A stretch of DNA of 64,000 nucleotides. Origin: Aldehydirespirator sp965204415 (GTDB lineage: Bacteria > Actinomycetota > Acidimicrobiia > Acidimicrobiales > Aldehydirespiratoraceae). The translations under genes and the position numbers were made by a program. Each line of letters begins with the position of its first letter. The first letter of the stretch is position 1. The notes beneath the pieces are model-generated. The model was not told where the DNA came from and searched no databases. It worked only from the letters and a program-made list of their open reading frames with translations. This document shows positions 42,401-51,519 of this stretch, one piece after another. The stretch spans positions 248,001 through 312,000 of the forward strand of contig CBDBEL010000003.1 in NCBI GenBank assembly GCA_965204415.1. The letters are read 5' to 3'.

Positions 42401-45400
42401 GGCACGGTCCACCCGCAGCCCGCACGTCCGGTAGCCGGTGGCCGACACGGCCACGAACCGCCCGTCGGCGGCTGACAGAGTGTTGGCGAAGATGTCGGCG
42501 CCCCAGCACTCGATGGAGCGGTCGGCCCGCAGTCCGCAGGTGTGGGTGTCGCCGGTCGTGACCGCGGTGAACTCGCCCGGCGGCGGGCTCGCCTGGCCGT
42601 GCTCGTCGCGGCCCCAGCATTCGACGGCGCTGTCTACGCGCAGCCGGCAGGTGTGCCCGTCACCGGCCGAGATCAGCTCGGCTGCCGGCGACGGCTCGCC
42701 CGCCCCGGGCGCCGCGAGCGAGCCGTCTCCGCCGATGGCGAGGCTGCCCCAGCATTCGACGGTGCTGTCGGCGCGCAGCCCGCAGGTGTGGTCCTCGCCG
42801 GCGGTGACGGCTGTGAACTGTCCGGCGGGCGCCCGCGCCTGGCCGTGGTCGTTGCGGCCCCAGCATTCGACGGCGCCTCCCGGCCGCAGCCCGCAGGTGT
42901 GGTCGCCGCCGGCGTCGATGCCGGTGAGGCGGCCCGCGGGCGCGTCGCCCTGCCCGTGCGGGAGGCTCCCTATTCCCCAACAGTTGACCCCGCTGTCGCC
43001 GGACAGCGTGCCTAGCGACTCGGTGGGCCCCGCAACGGTGGACGAGAGAGTCAAGGACCTGCTGTCGCCGGGCAGCGCCACCGCGCACACGTGCATGTTT
43101 CCGGCGGTCAGGCTGGCGTAGGGCCCGCCATAGCTCCCGCTGCCGCCGGGACCCCAGCACACGACGGACGCGTCGTCCTTGAGGGCGCAGGTCTGGGCAG
43201 AGCCGGCGGCCACCGACAGGAACCGTCCGTAGGGCTTGTATGCGGACCCGATGAAGTGCTCGCCCCAGCAGTCGACCACACGGTCGGCCCGGATGCCGCA
43301 GGCGTAGGCGGGGGCCACGCTGAGCGATCTGAACTGCCCCTGGGGCGGGTCGGCCTGGCCGTGGCTGTTGCGTCCCCAGCATTCCACGGTGTTGCCGGCC
43401 CGCAGCCCGCATGTCGTCGCGCCGCCTGCGCTCAACCGGGTGAAGGTCCCCTCGGGCGGATCGGACTGCCCGTGGTCATTGCGGCCCCAGCAGCCGACGC
43501 TGTTGTCGGCTCGCAGGCCGCAGGTGTGCCCGTGACCGGCCGAGACCGCCAGCCAGGCGCCGGCCGCGGACTCCACGACCCGGCTCTCGCCGGTCGCCTC
43601 AGCGGGGGCGGCCAGACCGGCGGGTCCGAAGGGTCCGTCGGGCAACGAGCCGCCCCAGCACTGCACCGTCATGTCGGTGCGGATCCCGCACGTGTGCGCC
43701 GACCCGGCCGCGACCACCGAGAACGGCCCCTCGGGTGCCGTCGACTGCAGCAAGCCGTTCAGCCCCCAGCAATCGACGGCGCCGTCGGCCCGGACACCGC
43801 AGGTGTGCTCGTCGCTCGTCGAGATCGACTTGAACACTCCGGTCGGGGCCGCGACCTTGCCGCGGAGTGCCTCACCCCAGCACGCGGCGGTCCCGTCGGT
43901 CCGGAGCCCGCATGTGTGGTGCTTCCCGGCCGTCACCTCCAGGAACTCGCCGTCGGGCGGGTCCGCCTGCCCGTAGAACGACTCTCCCCAGCAGGCCACA
44001 GTGCGGTCGAGCCGAATTCCGCACACATGGAGGTCTCCCGCCGCGATTCCCTCGAACTGGCCCTGGGGGGCGTCGAGCTGCCCTTGGTCGTTGCTGCCCC
44101 AGCAGGTGACCGCACCGCCGTCCAGCAGGCCGCAGGAGAACGAGCCACCCGCGGACACCGCTTCGAACACGCCGCTCGGAACGTCGGACTGGCCGTCGGA
44201 GTTCCATCCCCAGCAGGCTGCACTGCCGTCATCGCGAAGCGCGCAGGTGTGACGCGATCCGGCGGAGACGGCTTTGAACTCTCCCTCCGGCGGGGTTCCC
44301 AAAGAGGCTTTGGGCTGCCAGCACACGATGCTCCGGTCGGCACGGAGACCGCAGGTGTGGAGCTCACTGGCGGTCAGTCCAGTGAATCGGCCCTCCGGCG
44401 CCGCCGCGAGATCCTGGTAGGCAGAGCCCCAGCAGCGCAGAGAGTTGTCGGGCTTCAGCCCGCAATGGTCGCCTCCCGCGGTGACGGCCACGTAGGGTCC
44501 CTCGATCCGGTGAAGGGCGTCGAATCGACCGCCGCTCGGGCTGTATCCCCAGCATGAGATCGCCCCGTCGACTCTCAATCCGCACCCGAAGTGGTCGCCG
44601 ACGTCTATCGCGATGAACCTGCCTGCCGGCGGTCGGCTCCCTGCTTGGATGTCTGTTCCGCCCCAGCATTCGATGGTCTGGTCGGTGCGCAGCCCGCAGG
44701 TGTCGGCGGTGCCGGCGGTGACGGCCGTGTACTGGCCTTCCGGTGCTTCGCTCTGGCCGTAGTCGTTGGCGCCCCAGCATTCGATGGTCTGGTCGGTGCG
44801 CAGCCCGCAGGCGTGCGAACTTCCGGCCGACACCGCAGTGAAGTGACCTTCGGGTGGTTCGATATGTCCCGGCGAGTAGGGGTCCGAGTAGGGATCCCAG
44901 CATTCGATGGTGCGGTCGGTGCGCAGCCCGCAGGCGTGCCCGTCTCCGGCGGTGACGGCCGTGTACTGGCCTTGCGGCACTTCGCTCTGGCCGGCGTCGT
45001 TGTCGCTCTGGCCGGCGTCGTTGGCGCCCCAGCATTCGATGGTGTGGTCGGTGCGCAGCCCGCAGCTGTAGAGAAGCCCGGCCGAGACGGCCGCGAACTG
45101 TCCCGTCGGGGCGTCCGTCTCCCCGGCGAGGTTGTATCGTCCCCAGCACGCGACGGTGCCGTCCGTTCGCACGCCGCAGGCATGAAAGAGTCCCGCGGAG
45201 ATCACCCCGCCGCCGTCGAGCGCCGGGTCCAGGGAGGCGCCCGCCGGCTCGGGGGCGGTCGGCGCGGGTTCCGCAGCGGCGGTCGGCGCGGATTCCGCGG
45301 CGGCGGCGTCGCTGGTTCCACCGGCAACCAGCAGGCGCAACTCACCCACAGACGCGGAGCCACGGTCGCCGTGCCGGGCTTCTCCCGGCTCCGGGGTCGA

Positions 45401-45733
45401 GACGTGTTCGGAGTCGACACGGTGCCCGCTCGCGCGTGGCTGGGCAGCGGCGTGTGGCGACATCGACGTACCCGCCGACGTCGCCGGCTCCGCCGAGGCC
45501 AAGCCGGCGGGCATCGACGTGACATGTTCCGAAGTCGGCGTACCTGTGAGCGGCGCATTCTGAAGGGACGCGCCGCGATGCCGGGCCTCGGGAATGTGAT
45601 CAGCCGGTTGGTCCGGCGGCGCGGACTGTCCCTCGACGGGCGCGACCTCAGACGCTGCGCCGCAGGCCGACGCGACAAGAGCCAGCGACACGAGCCACGC
45701 CCAAGACGCCACGACGTACACGCGCCGTCTCAT
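39404..45733 (-). CDS. Giant RCC1-repeat surface lipoprotein
   Basis: About 2109 residues from ATG 45733 (MRRRVYVVASWAWLVSLALV); an upstream in-frame ATG at 45799 would place 22 residues before the signal peptide. The lipobox VASAC marks it as a lipoprotein. A disordered Ala/Pro/Glu linker (to about 185) precedes about 50 RCC1/BLIP-II-like blades of roughly 37-40 residues, in two modules (36 then 14 by my count). Each module opens with LDGGGVI. Nearly every blade carries HxCGLRxDGTxxCWG, that is, two Cys, about 100 in all. RCC1 propellers bind proteins (BLIP-II binds beta-lactamase), so adhesion or binding of external proteins is likely. No promoter with consensus boxes is evident. Confidence 0.9.
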   Translation of the reverse strand: MRRRVYVVASWAWLVSLALVASACGAASEVAPVEGQSAPPDQPADHIPEARHRGASLQNAPLTGTPTSEHVTSMPAGLASAEPATSAGTSMSPHAAAQPRASGHRVDSEHVSTPEPGEARHGDRGSASVGELRLLVAGGTSDAAAAESAPTAAAEPAPTAPEPAGASLDPALDGGGVISAGLFHACGVRTDGTVACWGRYNLAGETDAPTGQFAAVSAGLLYSCGLRTDHTIECWGANDAGQSDNDAGQSEVPQGQYTAVTAGDGHACGLRTDRTIECWDPYSDPYSPGHIEPPEGHFTAVSAGSSHACGLRTDQTIECWGANDYGQSEAPEGQYTAVTAGTADTCGLRTDQTIECWGGTDIQAGSRPPAGRFIAIDVGDHFGCGLRVDGAISCWGYSPSGGRFDALHRIEGPYVAVTAGGDHCGLKPDNSLRCWGSAYQDLAAAPEGRFTGLTASELHTCGLRADRSIVCWQPKASLGTPPEGEFKAVSAGSRHTCALRDDGSAACWGWNSDGQSDVPSGVFEAVSAGGSFSCGLLDGGAVTCWGSNDQGQLDAPQGQFEGIAAGDLHVCGIRLDRTVACWGESFYGQADPPDGEFLEVTAGKHHTCGLRTDGTAACWGEALRGKVAAPTGVFKSISTSDEHTCGVRADGAVDCWGLNGLLQSTAPEGPFSVVAAGSAHTCGIRTDMTVQCWGGSLPDGPFGPAGLAAPAEATGESRVVESAAGAWLAVSAGHGHTCGLRADNSVGCWGRNDHGQSDPPEGTFTRLSAGGATTCGLRAGNTVECWGRNSHGQADPPQGQFRSLSVAPAYACGIRADRVVDCWGEHFIGSAYKPYGRFLSVAAGSAQTCALKDDASVVCWGPGGSGSYGGPYASLTAGNMHVCAVALPGDSRSLTLSSTVAGPTESLGTLSGDSGVNCWGIGSLPHGQGDAPAGRLTGIDAGGDHTCGLRPGGAVECWGRNDHGQARAPAGQFTAVTAGEDHTCGLRADSTVECWGSLAIGGDGSLAAPGAGEPSPAAELISAGDGHTCRLRVDSAVECWGRDEHGQASPPPGEFTAVTTGDTHTCGLRADRSIECWGADIFANTLSAADGRFVAVSATGYRTCGLRVDRAIVCSGGDFSGEAVGEFIAVAAGHVHVCGLRADGTPECWGTNRHGSTDAPDMAFTAATAGWVHTCALGTDRTVRCWGGNGSGQVDAPDGEFRAVSAGSWHTCGLRADDSIVCWGGNGSGQADAPAGRFAAVTAGRAHSCGLRIDGSVVCWGGPYEGQADSVEGRFVSVSTGPLHNCGLRTDGTVACWGSNAAGQADAPEGRFTSVAVSGDHSCALGVDRAIACWGSNEYGQTDAPAGEFTAIAVDHYQSCGLRAEGRVECWGHTGWVEPPDDAFTDIVAGSPRACGLRTDNTLACWGDNFDNSASPDIRFTAVSLRGENLCGLRADGTVMCWEGTGWPVSGVPGGLFASVTAGTHHACGLRVDGTAACWGRNQHGQLNAPRGSFRAIAAAGSHTCGLRGDGTAECWGDNDFGQADPPPDEFISIAASTYHTCGLRPDNTVACWGARVPSGRPGPEPQTEPPSALNPPLDGGGVIAGGGDFTCGLRADSTVECWGDKYGQTAVPDGEFVTVAAGGGHACGLRPDGTIACWGASHSGQGDPPEGRYTAVAGGNLHSCAVRTDGTIACWGWNTDGQASPPDGQFTAITARRQHSCAVRTDGTIECWGDNSHGQTNPPSGQFIAVAAGFFHSCGLRTDGTIECWGDNDFDQSDPPDGHFAAITAGEFHNCGLRTDSAIICWGRMDNAPHPAPGKGFVAVTAGSSHTCGLLAGGELECWGYDDHGQTDPPDGQFSAITAGDYFNCGLRPDNTVECWGNPDPHDFFNLGLEKSDTGPPTDGRFTAIAAGTHHTCGLRPDGTIECWGGALSALVPPDGQFTAIAAGWSHSCGLRPDGTIGCWGARGDSGATVAPGGQFTAIAAGGSHSCAIRADYTVGCWGWNVFGQTDPPDGRFIATAIGWSHSCGLRPDFTVDCWGWNAHGQTDAPGGQFTAIAASTYHTCGLRTDGTIDCWGDDDFGQGDPPSGQFTAIAAGTHHTCGLRPDGTIECWGISTAGGRFGPRESG

Positions 45734-46050
45734 ATGCAATCCCACGACACCACTCATACACCATAGATTGCTGCGGGTGGCCCTAGAGCCAAGACACACT
45801 CCGGGCGACCCGTTAGCGGGGCTGTGCAGGCGGTCGCCGGCGTTGTGGCCCGAACTTCGTGTGTGTGGTCCTCGCTAGTCGAGCCGCCGACGCGGGGACC
45901 TGCGTCGAGCTTCAAGAAAGCCGGGGCGGTGCACCTTGCGTGAGTGGTGTTTGTTGTGGGGCAGGAAGTCGGAGTCCATTCCAAGGCAACTCGCGGGCAC
46001 GGGAGAGCTATACCCGTGGACGGCGCCTGGTGGGCTAGGGTCCTGTCGTC

Positions 46051-47070
46051 ATGCGCCCGCGTCGTCGGAACACCCTCGGTGCGGCGTGCATCGCCGGGGC
46101 TGCCGTCGCCTACTCGCTGATCCCGCTGCCGATCCGGTTCGCGGGCGAGGGCTTCTCCGTGCTTGTACTCGGCACGCTCATGGAGTCGGCTTGCGCGACG
46201 CTGCTGCTGGTTGCGCTGGCCGTGTCGGCTAGGCCCGTGCTGGGAGTGGGCCCGCTGCAGGCGATGCGTCCAGCACGGCTCGTGGCGTTGCCTCCCGTCG
46301 CGCTGGCAGGCCCGCGTCCGGGCGTGCTGTTGACGCTGCTGCTGGTGACGGCACCCAATGTCTTGCTGTATGCCGGCACGGCGGCCCTGCTGCCGCTCGT
46401 GGTGCTGTCGTGCTTCTCCGACGGCCTCGACGTCGTGCCCCAGTCGCTTCTGATCGCGCGCTGGAGCGGCAGCAGCAGAAGCATCTCGACCCGCAGCGCC
46501 ACCATGATGTGCGGACTGCCGATCGCGGTGGCCGCGGTCGTGTGGAGTCAGGCGGCCCCCGGCCAACTCGAGGGAGGTTCGTGGCGGACCACCGCAGTCG
46601 GGTTGGTGCTGGGGGTGCTGACCACCGCGACATACGCCGTGCGGCCATCGGCAGGGATCATCTACGGCGACCGCTGCGCCCTGGCCCGGCGCTCCGGACG
46701 CAGGGCTGTGTCGGTCAAGGAGTACGGCGTCGCCCTGTGGTGGTCGACGTTCGCCGCCTCCGCGGTGAGCGTTCCGATCGTGGCCGCGGTCGGGCTGACG
46801 TTCGCCCTCGGCGGATTGGGCGCCACCCGCTCGGCGGCCTTCGGGGCGGCGTCCGGACTGATCATGGGCTGCGCCCGCCTGCTGCACCGGGCCGGCAACA
46901 TCGTCACCGCCGACACCCGCGTCAACAGCCTGCTCTACGCATCGCCGGCGCTGGCGGCCATATGGTTGACGATCGCAGGCGACCCCATCTACCAGCCGGT
47001 GCTGTTCGGTTGCGGCATGGCGGTCATCTTCGGGCTCAACGCGGCCATCGCAGCAGACCGCGACGGGTAG
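46051..47070 (+). CDS. EamA/DMT-like membrane transporter
   Basis: A 339-residue polytopic protein with about nine or ten hydrophobic segments, e.g. TLGAACIAGAAVAYSLIPLP, VLVLGTLMESACATLLLVAL, GVLLTLLLVTAPNVLLYAGT, VALWWSTFAASAVSVPIVAA and the final PVLFGCGMAVIFGLNAAIAA. The repeated small-residue helices and the C-terminal pattern NSLLYASPALAAIWLTIAG resemble DMT/EamA exporters, where the last half ends in an ALxxIW-type helix. A central loop contains many Arg. The substrate is unknown. It has no operon partner: the RCC1 gene is divergent, and a 128-bp repeat follows 24 bp after the stop. Confidence 0.65.
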   Translation: MRPRRRNTLGAACIAGAAVAYSLIPLPIRFAGEGFSVLVLGTLMESACATLLLVALAVSARPVLGVGPLQAMRPARLVALPPVALAGPRPGVLLTLLLVTAPNVLLYAGTAALLPLVVLSCFSDGLDVVPQSLLIARWSGSSRSISTRSATMMCGLPIAVAAVVWSQAAPGQLEGGSWRTTAVGLVLGVLTTATYAVRPSAGIIYGDRCALARRSGRRAVSVKEYGVALWWSTFAASAVSVPIVAAVGLTFALGGLGATRSAAFGAASGLIMGCARLLHRAGNIVTADTRVNSLLYASPALAAIWLTIAGDPIYQPVLFGCGMAVIFGLNAAIAADRDG

Positions 47071-47094
47071 CAATCAGCCCAGTCGCAGTGACGC

Positions 47095-47222
47095 CTTAGA
47101 GGCCGAGCGAATCGGCGAGCAAACGCGGCCCATACGGCGCGAGGCCGTGGCCCGAGCGGCCCGTGAGCGCAGCGAACAAGAGCGGGAATGACACCGCTGC
47201 GGCGCGACAGGCCCTCGCCTAT
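47095..47222. repeat. 128-bp dispersed repeat, copy 1
   Basis: Matches 54816-54943 in the same orientation over 128 bp, at about 90% by eye. Within it one frame is conserved in both copies, ending ...REAVARAARERSEQERE and TGA, while the rest is non-coding. Both copies directly follow membrane-transporter genes and precede AT-rich promoter-like stretches. Possibly the shared 3' end of a lost gene, or a small mobile repeat. Confidence 0.75.
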
Positions 47223-47396
47223 TTGCGCGCGCTCCTACGTCTTGACTCGGGCCGGCTAACCGGTCATCAGCGCGCCGGCCGAAGAACTCGGGGATGCCGC
47301 CAACGCTGTCGTAGTAGTGGTGGATCAGCGCGTTGGACAGTGGCATGTCAGCCGGAGGCGCTCAACAAGCAACCGAAGCAACTCGCATTCAAATAA

Positions 47397-47428
47397 GTTA
47401 GTGTTATGATCTTGTGATCGACACTAAC
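47397..47428. promoter_or_regulatory. Inverted repeat around a promoter-like TATGAT
   Basis: GTTAGTGT (47397-47404) and ACACTAAC (47421-47428) form a perfect 8-bp inverted repeat. Between them is TATGAT (47405-47410), a good -10 hexamer for the big surface-protein gene starting 47437 or 47479. It may be an operator over the promoter. The remaining bases from 47223 hold no gene. Confidence 0.5.
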
Positions 47429-47436
47429 ATTCTGCT

Positions 47437-50400
47437 ATGAGAATGCGGGCCGGAGCTAGGAGTTCTTGGGGGCTGACCATGCTGGGAAGCTGTTTTCGTA
47501 CACCGCGCCGAGCCACATTCCTGGTGGTGGCCACAGCCTTGGTCACCGTCACGATGTCGCTCATCGATCGTCTGCCGGTCTCCGCGCAGACTGCCAACAG
47601 TCCGCCGACATTCCCGTCTTCGGAGTCTGGCGAGCGCAGCTTGGCTGAGAACAAGGCCGCCCGCTCCCACATCGGCTCGCCGGTGGCAGCCGCCGACCCC
47701 GACGGCGACACCCTGACGTACGCGATCTCCGGCGACGATGCCGGCGCCTTCGATGTCGATCAATCGACCGGCCAGTTGCTCAGCAGCGGGTCGCTCGATT
47801 ACGAGACGAAGACCAGCTACTCGTTCACGATGTCGGTCCACGACGGGAAGGACGCCGACGGCAACCCGGACACGACGATCGACGACACCATCGATGTGAG
47901 CGTCACCGTCACTAATGTGGACGAGGCCGGAACTGTATCCCTCTATCCAGCTCAGCCCCAGATGGGCACAGTGCTCAGGGCGACTCTCAGCGACCCGGAC
48001 GGGAGCGTGAGCGACGTGAACTGGTACTGGTCGAGGTCCAAGGACAGGAAACAGTGGTACATCAGTGATTTCGGTCTCTGGTCGCTCTTCGTGCCGACCG
48101 CCACCGAACGGGGGAGATACATCCGGGCCTGGGCGACCTACACCGATGGTCACGGCTCCGGCAAGAGGGCTATCGCAGTGTCTGACCACGCGGTCAGCCC
48201 CGCTGCCCCCGCGCCGCCCCTCACCGTCGTCACGCTGGTCTCAGGTCTGACGATCCCGTGGGACATCGCGTTCGCGCCCGACGGGACGATGCTGTTCACG
48301 CAGCGGTCGGGAGTGCTCAGCAGCCGGCTCACGGACGGCACGGTCCAGACCGTCACTGCCGACCTCAGCGACCTGGTCAGCGTGGGCGAGGGCGGGTTGA
48401 TGGGGATCGTCGTCGATCCGAGCTTCTCCTCCAACCGAAGGTTCTACACGTGCCAAGGACACGACGGCGGAGGGGTCCAGGTCGTCGCTTGGACGATAGA
48501 CGCCGCCTACAAGGAGGCAACCCGAGTCGCTGACCCCCTCGTCGGCGGCATCCCCGGCACGAGCATCGGCAGCGGATGCCGGTTGCGCTTCGGTCCGCAG
48601 GGTTACCTGTGGATCTCGACCGGCGACGCCTTCGTCGGGACGAACCCGCAGTCCCTGGACTCGCTCGGCGGGAAAATCTTGAGGGTCGACGCGTCAACGG
48701 GCTCGGGAGCGCCGACGAACCCCTTCTCCTCGCCCGACTCGCCGCTGATCTACAGCTATGGCCATCGGAACCCGCAGGGCCTGGCCCAACGTCCGGGCAC
48801 GGAGGAGATGTGGGCGGTGGAGCACGGCCCGGCCTGGGACGACGAGATCAACCTGCTGGAGCGCGGCGGCAACTACGGCTGGGACCCGGCCTCGGACGAC
48901 GAAGAATCCGGCTACGACATCCGCTCCTCCATGACCGATCTCGCGGAGTTCCCGGACGCGGTCGAAGCCAAGTGGTCGTCGGGCTACCCGACCGTGGCTC
49001 CCAGCGGAGGCATCTTCCTCGAGGGGGACGCCTGGGCCGAGTGGGAAGGCCGGCTCGCGGTGGCCACGCTGGGAACCAGATCGCTGCTGATCTTCGACTT
49101 CGACGAGGACGGTTCCTTCGTGAGTCTGGTCATCCCGACCCGGCTTGCCAGAAACTACGGGAGGCTCCGGACCCCGATGCTCGGCCCCGACGGAGCCCTG
49201 TACATCACCACTTCCAACGGCGGCGGCACGGACAGGATCCTCAGGGTCGTCCCCAGCAGGTCGCCAACGTTCCCGGCTGACGCCGATACCGGGAGCGTGG
49301 CCGAGAACAGCGAACTCTCGACGACGGTCGCCACGGTGACGGCCACCGACCGCGACGGAGACGCCCTGACGTACTCCCTGAGCGGACCGGATGCTTCCTC
49401 CTTCACCGTCCCGGACGCCTCCGTGGGGGAACTGAGGTCCAACCACAAGCTCAATTTTGAGAGCAAGCAGTCATATGAGGTTGTCGTCACCGCCACGGAC
49501 CCGTGGGGCCTCAGCGACAGCGTCACTTTGACGATCGTGGTCATCGATGTCGACGAATCACCGTCGATCACCGGCAACACCAGCGTCGAATACGCCGAGG
49601 GCCGCACATCCACCTTGGGTCGGTACGCAGCCGAGGACCCTGAGGGAGAGGACGTAGCCTGGTCCCTCGCAGGCGACGACGGCTTGGCGTTCTCGATCAG
49701 CCCCGCAGGGCAGCTCTCCCCGAGGAAGGCGCTGGACTACGAGCAGCCGTCGGACAACGACCGTGACGGCGTCTACGCGGTGACCGTACAGGCTTCCGAC
49801 GGCCCCAATACGGCGTCGCTGGATGTGTCCGTCACGGTGACGAACGTGGAGGAAGCCGGGACGATCGACCTGTCGTCTTCCCGGCCCAGGGTGGGGGTGG
49901 AGACGGCAGCGGCTCTCACCGACCCAGACGGAAGCGTTTCCGGCGTCACCTGGGTGTGGGCAAGATCCTCAGACCGAGGCGATTGGAGCACCATCGTCGG
50001 CGCCGCGTCTGCCCGCTACACCCCGTCCGATGACGATCTGAACAGCTTCATTCGGGCGGAGGCTCGATACTCCGACGGAGAGGGGTCTGGTAAGACTGCG
50101 CGGGCTGTCTCCGCCAACCCCGTCCAGGCCCCGCCCGAGTCGAACCATCCACCACGGTTTCCAACCAGCGAGACCGGCGTTCGCAGCGTGGACGAGTCGG
50201 CCGCAAGCGGGACACCCATCGGGTTGCCGGTGGCGGCCGACGATCCCGACAGCGGCGACACGCTGAACTACGTGCTAGGAGGATCCGACGCTCAGTCGTT
50301 CGACCTCGACGAGCACTCGGGCCAACTCCGCACGAAGGCTGAACTGGACTTCGAGAGGCGGTCCGCTTACGCAGTCACCGTGACCGCGATGGACCTCGCA

Positions 50401-51390
50401 GGAGAACACGCCGCGATCACCGTGAGCATCAACGTGTCCGACGTGAACGAGGCCCCGGCCTTCGCCACGCAGACCACCGAACACTTCGTCTCCGAGGACG
50501 CCGCGCCGGGCGAGAATGTGGGCCCGCCGCTGGTTGCCAGAGACCCTGAAGGCGACCGTGTGACCTACACCCTCGCTGGGTCTGACGCGTCTTCGTTCCA
50601 CCTCGACGGCGATTCGGGCCAGTTGCAGACCCGGCACCCCCTGGACGACGGGAGCAAGTCGAGATACTCGGTCGTGGTGATCGCGGCGGACACGTCCGGC
50701 CTGTCGGGCCGTATCGCCGTCACCATCACGGTTCGTCGATCCTCCGGCCCCGGAGATGGTGGCGGAGGCGGCGGCGGAGGAGGAGGCGGCGGCGGAGGCG
50801 GCGGGGCACCCGCTGATGCTGAGGAGCCCGAGGAAGCCGAGGCGTTCGCCGACCTCGAGGAAGCGGGTGTGCATGAGCAGTCCGTGCGCGCGCTGGCGTC
50901 CAGCGGCGTGTTGGAGGGCACCGGCTGCGGCGGCGGCCTGCTGTGCCCGCTCGAGCCGCTGCTTCGCTGGGAGATGGCAGTGTGGCTGATACGAGTGGTC
51001 GACGGCGCCGAACCTCGGCCCGCCCGGCTGGTCCGGTTCGAGGACATTGACGGAGACGTGTGGTGGGCCCCTCATGTGGAGCGTCTGGCGGAACTGGGCA
51101 TCACTGCCGGTTGCTCGACGGAGCCGCTGGCGAGGTACTGCCCCAACGAGCCTGTCACCCGCGGGCAGATGGCCAGCTTCCTGGCTCGAGCCTTCGAGCT
51201 GGCACCCGCGGCGGAGGCCGGGTTCGCTGACACCGCCGACACCGTCCACCGCACCGCCATCGATGCCCTCTTCGCGGCCCGGATCACCGTGGGTTGCCTC
51301 CGTGACCCGATCAGGTACTGCCCACGACAATCAACAACCAGAGCCCAAATGGCCAGCTTCCTCGGTCGGGCGGTTGCCCTCCGGAACTGA
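47437..51390 (+). CDS. S-layer-anchored protein with cadherin repeats and a sugar-dehydrogenase domain
   Basis: 1317 residues (Met15, base 47479, is a tighter start for the signal peptide ending near VSAQ). Domain order: a cadherin-like repeat (about 55-165), a linker, then a glucose/sorbosone dehydrogenase-type beta-propeller (about 258-608: IPWDIAFAPDGTMLFTQRSG, SYGHRNPQGLAQRPGTEEMW, WDDEINLLERGGNYGW). More cadherin/Ig-like repeats follow (ENSELSTTVATVTATDRDGDALTYSLSG and others, to about 1100), then an uninterrupted run of Gly (about 1108-1124). Three SLH-type modules close the protein, each with paired Cys (GCSTEPLARYCP, GCLRDPIRYCP). SLH modules anchor proteins to the wall. Enzyme activity would need PQQ, which is inferred from the family. 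Confidence 0.9.
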   Translation: MRMRAGARSSWGLTMLGSCFRTPRRATFLVVATALVTVTMSLIDRLPVSAQTANSPPTFPSSESGERSLAENKAARSHIGSPVAAADPDGDTLTYAISGDDAGAFDVDQSTGQLLSSGSLDYETKTSYSFTMSVHDGKDADGNPDTTIDDTIDVSVTVTNVDEAGTVSLYPAQPQMGTVLRATLSDPDGSVSDVNWYWSRSKDRKQWYISDFGLWSLFVPTATERGRYIRAWATYTDGHGSGKRAIAVSDHAVSPAAPAPPLTVVTLVSGLTIPWDIAFAPDGTMLFTQRSGVLSSRLTDGTVQTVTADLSDLVSVGEGGLMGIVVDPSFSSNRRFYTCQGHDGGGVQVVAWTIDAAYKEATRVADPLVGGIPGTSIGSGCRLRFGPQGYLWISTGDAFVGTNPQSLDSLGGKILRVDASTGSGAPTNPFSSPDSPLIYSYGHRNPQGLAQRPGTEEMWAVEHGPAWDDEINLLERGGNYGWDPASDDEESGYDIRSSMTDLAEFPDAVEAKWSSGYPTVAPSGGIFLEGDAWAEWEGRLAVATLGTRSLLIFDFDEDGSFVSLVIPTRLARNYGRLRTPMLGPDGALYITTSNGGGTDRILRVVPSRSPTFPADADTGSVAENSELSTTVATVTATDRDGDALTYSLSGPDASSFTVPDASVGELRSNHKLNFESKQSYEVVVTATDPWGLSDSVTLTIVVIDVDESPSITGNTSVEYAEGRTSTLGRYAAEDPEGEDVAWSLAGDDGLAFSISPAGQLSPRKALDYEQPSDNDRDGVYAVTVQASDGPNTASLDVSVTVTNVEEAGTIDLSSSRPRVGVETAAALTDPDGSVSGVTWVWARSSDRGDWSTIVGAASARYTPSDDDLNSFIRAEARYSDGEGSGKTARAVSANPVQAPPESNHPPRFPTSETGVRSVDESAASGTPIGLPVAADDPDSGDTLNYVLGGSDAQSFDLDEHSGQLRTKAELDFERRSAYAVTVTAMDLAGEHAAITVSINVSDVNEAPAFATQTTEHFVSEDAAPGENVGPPLVARDPEGDRVTYTLAGSDASSFHLDGDSGQLQTRHPLDDGSKSRYSVVVIAADTSGLSGRIAVTITVRRSSGPGDGGGGGGGGGGGGGGGGAPADAEEPEEAEAFADLEEAGVHEQSVRALASSGVLEGTGCGGGLLCPLEPLLRWEMAVWLIRVVDGAEPRPARLVRFEDIDGDVWWAPHVERLAELGITAGCSTEPLARYCPNEPVTRGQMASFLARAFELAPAAEAGFADTADTVHRTAIDALFAARITVGCLRDPIRYCPRQSTTRAQMASFLGRAVALRN

Positions 51391-51519
51391 CGGCCTCGTC
51401 ACCGTTGCCGAGGCCAGGAGCCCACCGCGGAACCGGACCCGGGAAGACAACGCTTCTTGCGGATCCGGTCGGCTCGATCTTGTGAGCGCCGACGGCTCGC
51501 GGCCATTACCGTCCGGCGC

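Noticed and set aside
40046..42475. 809-codon plus-strand frame across the RCC1 gene, and a 498-codon minus frame within it
   Set aside because: These are shadows of the regular 37-40 residue RCC1 repeats, so each frame repeats. The real frame carries the signal peptide and the RCC1 motifs.
47414..47440. GTG followed by VIDTNILL, like the first strand of a PIN (VapC) toxin
   Set aside because: Only eight codons before TGA, inside an inverted repeat and with no further PIN sequence. At most a tiny remnant, more likely chance.
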